Positions 36,438 to 38,156 of a DNA stretch of 38,156 nucleotides are shown in pieces. Position 1 is the first letter of the stretch. Each line of letters begins with the position of its first letter. The position numbers and the translations under genes are program-made. The notes under the pieces are model-generated. The model had not been told where the DNA came from. It did not search any database and worked only from the letters and a program-made list of their open reading frames with translations. The DNA is from Gemmatimonadales bacterium (GTDB lineage Bacteria; Gemmatimonadota; Gemmatimonadetes; Gemmatimonadales; GWC2-71-9): contig JAICWE010000033.1 in NCBI GenBank assembly GCA_025934955.1, positions 1 through 38,156 on the forward strand, read 5' to 3'.

Positions 36438-37538
36438 GCCGCCTTGCCTCCGAACCGCTTGAGGTACGCCTGGATGAATTCGTCCAGGTCGCCGTCCATC
36501 ACCCGCTGCACGTCGCCGATCTTGAGCTCGGTGCGGTGGTCATTCACCATCGTGTACGGCTGAAAGACGTAGCTGCGGATCTGATTGCCCCAGGAATTGT
36601 CGGTCTTGGTCGCTTCCACCAGCGCGCGGGCCGCCTCCTGCTCCTCCAGCTTCCGTTGGTACAGGGCCGCGCGCAGCATTTTCATCGCGGTCGCCCGGTT
36701 CTTCGTCTGGCTGCGCTCCTGCTGGCAGCTCACCACCACGCCGGTCGGCTCGTGGGTGAGCCGCACCGCCGACGACGTCTTGTTGACGTGCTGGCCGCCG
36801 GCGCCCGACGCCCGGAAGACGTCCATCCGGATGTCTTCTTCCCGGAGGTCGATCTCGATGGCGTCGTCCACCTCGGGATAGACGAACACCGACGCGAACG
36901 ACGTGTGCCGCCGTGCCTGCGAATCGTAGGGCGAGATCCGCACCAGGCGGTGCACGCCTTTCTCCGCCTTGAGGAAGCCGTAGGCGTACTCGCCCTTGAT
37001 CTCGATGGAGACCGACTTGATGCCCGCCTCTTCACCGGGGAGCAGATCGAGAATCGATACCTGATAGCCGCGGCGCTCCGCCCAGCGGACGTACATCCGC
37101 ATCAGCATCTCGGCCCAGTCCTGCGATTCGGTGCCGCCGGCGCCCGGGTGGATCGTGAGCAGCGCGTCGCGGGCATCATCCGGCCCCTGGAGCATCGTCT
37201 GGAGCTCGAACTCCGCCAGGGCATGCTCCAGCTTGTCGGCCTCGGATTCGAGTTCGCCCCGCATCCCGTCGTCCGGCTCGGCCTGGAGCAGCTCCGCCAT
37301 CCCGAGTGCGTCGGCCACCCGTCGCTGGAGCTCTTCGTACGGCTGTACCCAGCCCTTCAGCTGCTTCAGCTCCTGCACGACCGTGCGCGCCCGCTCCTGG
37401 TTGCTCCAGAACGCGGGATCCGTCTGCTGGGCCTCGAGCTCGCTCAGCCGCCGCCGCCGCTGATCCAGGTCAAAGAAAGTCTCGGAGTTCGGTGAGGCGG
37501 CGCTCCTGCTCGGCAAAACGGTCGGTCAATTCGGGCAT
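36434..37538 (-). CDS. prfB: Peptide chain release factor 2, expressed by +1 programmed frameshift
   Basis: Recognises UGA and UAA and ends translation. The true gene starts at ATG 37538 (MPELTDRFAEQERRLTELRD then FL), preceded by GAGG. It reaches an in-frame TGA at 37472-37470 within CTT TGA C; skipping one base continues into the main frame (DLDQRRRRLSELEAQQ) to 36434, giving 22 + 345 = 367 residues. It has GGQ in RASGAGGQHVNKTSSAVRLT (GGQ about 247-249) and the anticodon-like tripeptide SPY (202-204, in VRISPYDSQARRHTSF) where SPF is usual. An apparent standalone frame from 37516 is an artefact of the frameshift. Confidence 0.96.
37469..37475 (-). other. +1 programmed frameshift site of prfB
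   Basis: The minus strand reads CTTTGAC: CTT (37475-37473), then the stop TGA, resumed in +1 frame as GAC (37471-37469). This is the same slippery heptamer as in Escherichia coli prfB, where low RF2 levels let ribosomes slip and restore RF2. The upstream Shine-Dalgarno-like stimulator is weak here (CCGAGAC). Confidence 0.93.
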
Positions 37539-37601
37539 GATTCCTCGACGGCGGTAGACGGTACGCGGCGCTGGCGGATGAGCGGGAAAGGTAAACGTGA
37601 G

Positions 37602-37633
37602 GCGGGGGCCCCGGCACCGACCGGGACCCCCGC
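37602..37633 (-). terminator. Hairpin terminator downstream of the Ala/Pro-rich gene
   Basis: Two 13-nt arms (37602-37614 and 37621-37633) pair with one mismatch around a 6-nt loop, 37 nt past the stop of the gene at 37671. On the minus strand a moderately T-containing stretch (ACGTTTACCTTTCCC) follows. It likely separates that gene from the prfB operon, whose promoter would lie between about 37540 and 37600. Confidence 0.6.
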
Positions 37634-37670
37634 TTCGATGAGCCACACGGCCGGCGCCGTGCCCTCCGGC

Positions 37671-38156
37671 CTAGAACACCTGCTGCCCGTCTGCCAGGAT
37701 CTCGTTCAGCGCCTCGCGGAAGAACGTGGTCGACTCCGCGACGTCCTTTCCCACCTGCTCGGTGTACTCCTCCCAGCTCTTCTTGATCTCGTCGTCGAAC
37801 AGCTCCTTCAGGTTGCCGTTCCTGAGACCGTCCTTCCGCTTGCCTGGATGGTAGACCACCATGTCGGAAATGAGCGCGCGCGCGAGCCGCCGCGCCTTGA
37901 GCGACGGGTCCTGCGACAGGAACGGGTTGCCCGCGCGCGCCGCCGGCCGGCCGGGTGCCGCTACCGGCGGCCGCATCGTCGCCGCCGGCGTGACCGGTAC
38001 CGCCGGTGGCCCCGACGGAGCCGGTGCGGCGGCCGGGGCGATCGCCGGCGCCGTGGCCCGCACCGCGGCGCCCGGCATCGCTGGCGGCGCGGCCGGTGCC
38101 GGTGCCCGCGCCGGCGGTGCCACGGGTCGCGCGACCGGGGCTCGCCGCTCCGTAGC
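37671..38156 (-). CDS. Ala/Pro-rich protein with conserved C-terminal helical domain (partial)
   Basis: The frame enters the window from the right edge without a start, so the N-terminus is missing. The visible part has a long Ala/Pro-rich low-complexity segment (about 75 residues) and a conserved-looking C-terminal domain with NPFLSQDPSLKARRLARALI, VVYHPGKRKDGLRNGNLKEL and EEYTEQVGKDVAESTTFFRE, ending in DGQQVF. I recall this C-terminal type at the end of MJ0042-type zinc-ribbon proteins, so a zinc ribbon may lie beyond the window; that is an inference. A GTG at 38123 is only an internal candidate start. Function unknown. Confidence 0.65.
   Translation of the reverse strand, partial: ATERRAPVARPVAPPARAPAPAAPPAMPGAAVRATAPAIAPAAAPAPSGPPAVPVTPAATMRPPVAAPGRPAARAGNPFLSQDPSLKARRLARALISDMVVYHPGKRKDGLRNGNLKELFDDEIKKSWEEYTEQVGKDVAESTTFFREALNEILADGQQVF

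Noticed and set aside
37473-37516. prfB as a single frame from 37516
   Set aside because: Its first 15 residues have no similarity; the frameshift leader from 37538 matches RF2 N-termini.

Overview
The window is about 70% G+C and densely coded. Almost every gene lies on the minus strand; the exception is a 2.7 kb plus-strand block (8284-11010). The gene set mixes diderm envelope functions (BamA, Skp, LolC/E, LolD, FabZ, an LpxK homologue) with genes better known from Firmicutes (mcsA-mcsB-clpC, bacillithiol BshC). With the high G+C, phenylalanine hydroxylase and glutamate dehydrogenase, this points to a Gram-negative, non-proteobacterial lineage. Gemmatimonadota is my best guess; it is an inference from gene content, not a database match. 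No insertion sequence, prophage or CRISPR array is visible, and no stretch over about 250 bases lacks a gene.

Layout by region. 1-574: the 5' part of a membrane-anchored helical-repeat protein and tRNA-Arg(CCU). 642-8146: a nine-gene minus-strand operon read DUF512 - der - plsY - gpsA - merR - surE - pcm - dedA/acylphosphatase fusion - apt. Nearly every junction is an ATGA overlap, so translation is probably coupled through the whole unit. 8284-11010 (+): DoxX, an ABC ATPase with a disturbed start, and a substrate-binding/permease fusion of the OpuC/osmoprotectant type. 11045-11270: terminator-like hairpins and tRNA-Gly(CCC). 11260-13704: phenylalanine hydroxylase and a secreted TPR protein. 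13718-19990: larC, threonine synthase, uvrC, murJ and a small coiled-coil membrane protein. 20000-24055: bshC, a methyltransferase overlapping it, rlmH and glutamate dehydrogenase. 24103-28758: an LpxK homologue with lost catalytic motifs, fabZ, skp and bamA. 28830-37538: prfB (with +1 programmed frameshift) - lysS - lolC/E - lolD - mcsA - mcsB - clpC, again joined by 4-nt overlaps. 37671-38156: the C-terminal part of an Ala/Pro-rich protein.

Themes. Envelope building (BamA, Skp, Lol, MurJ, PlsY, FabZ) is interleaved with protein quality control (McsA/McsB/ClpC, Pcm, SurE) and thiol chemistry (BshC plus methyltransferase). The points most worth a second look are: the methyltransferase translationally coupled to bshC (candidate bacillithiol N-methyltransferase); the LpxK homologue missing its P-loop Lys/Thr and DDGxQ motif; the DedA-acylphosphatase fusion; the N-terminal-SBP permease fusion; McsB without the RDxxRA motif; and a recurrent CGTTAGGC octamer.
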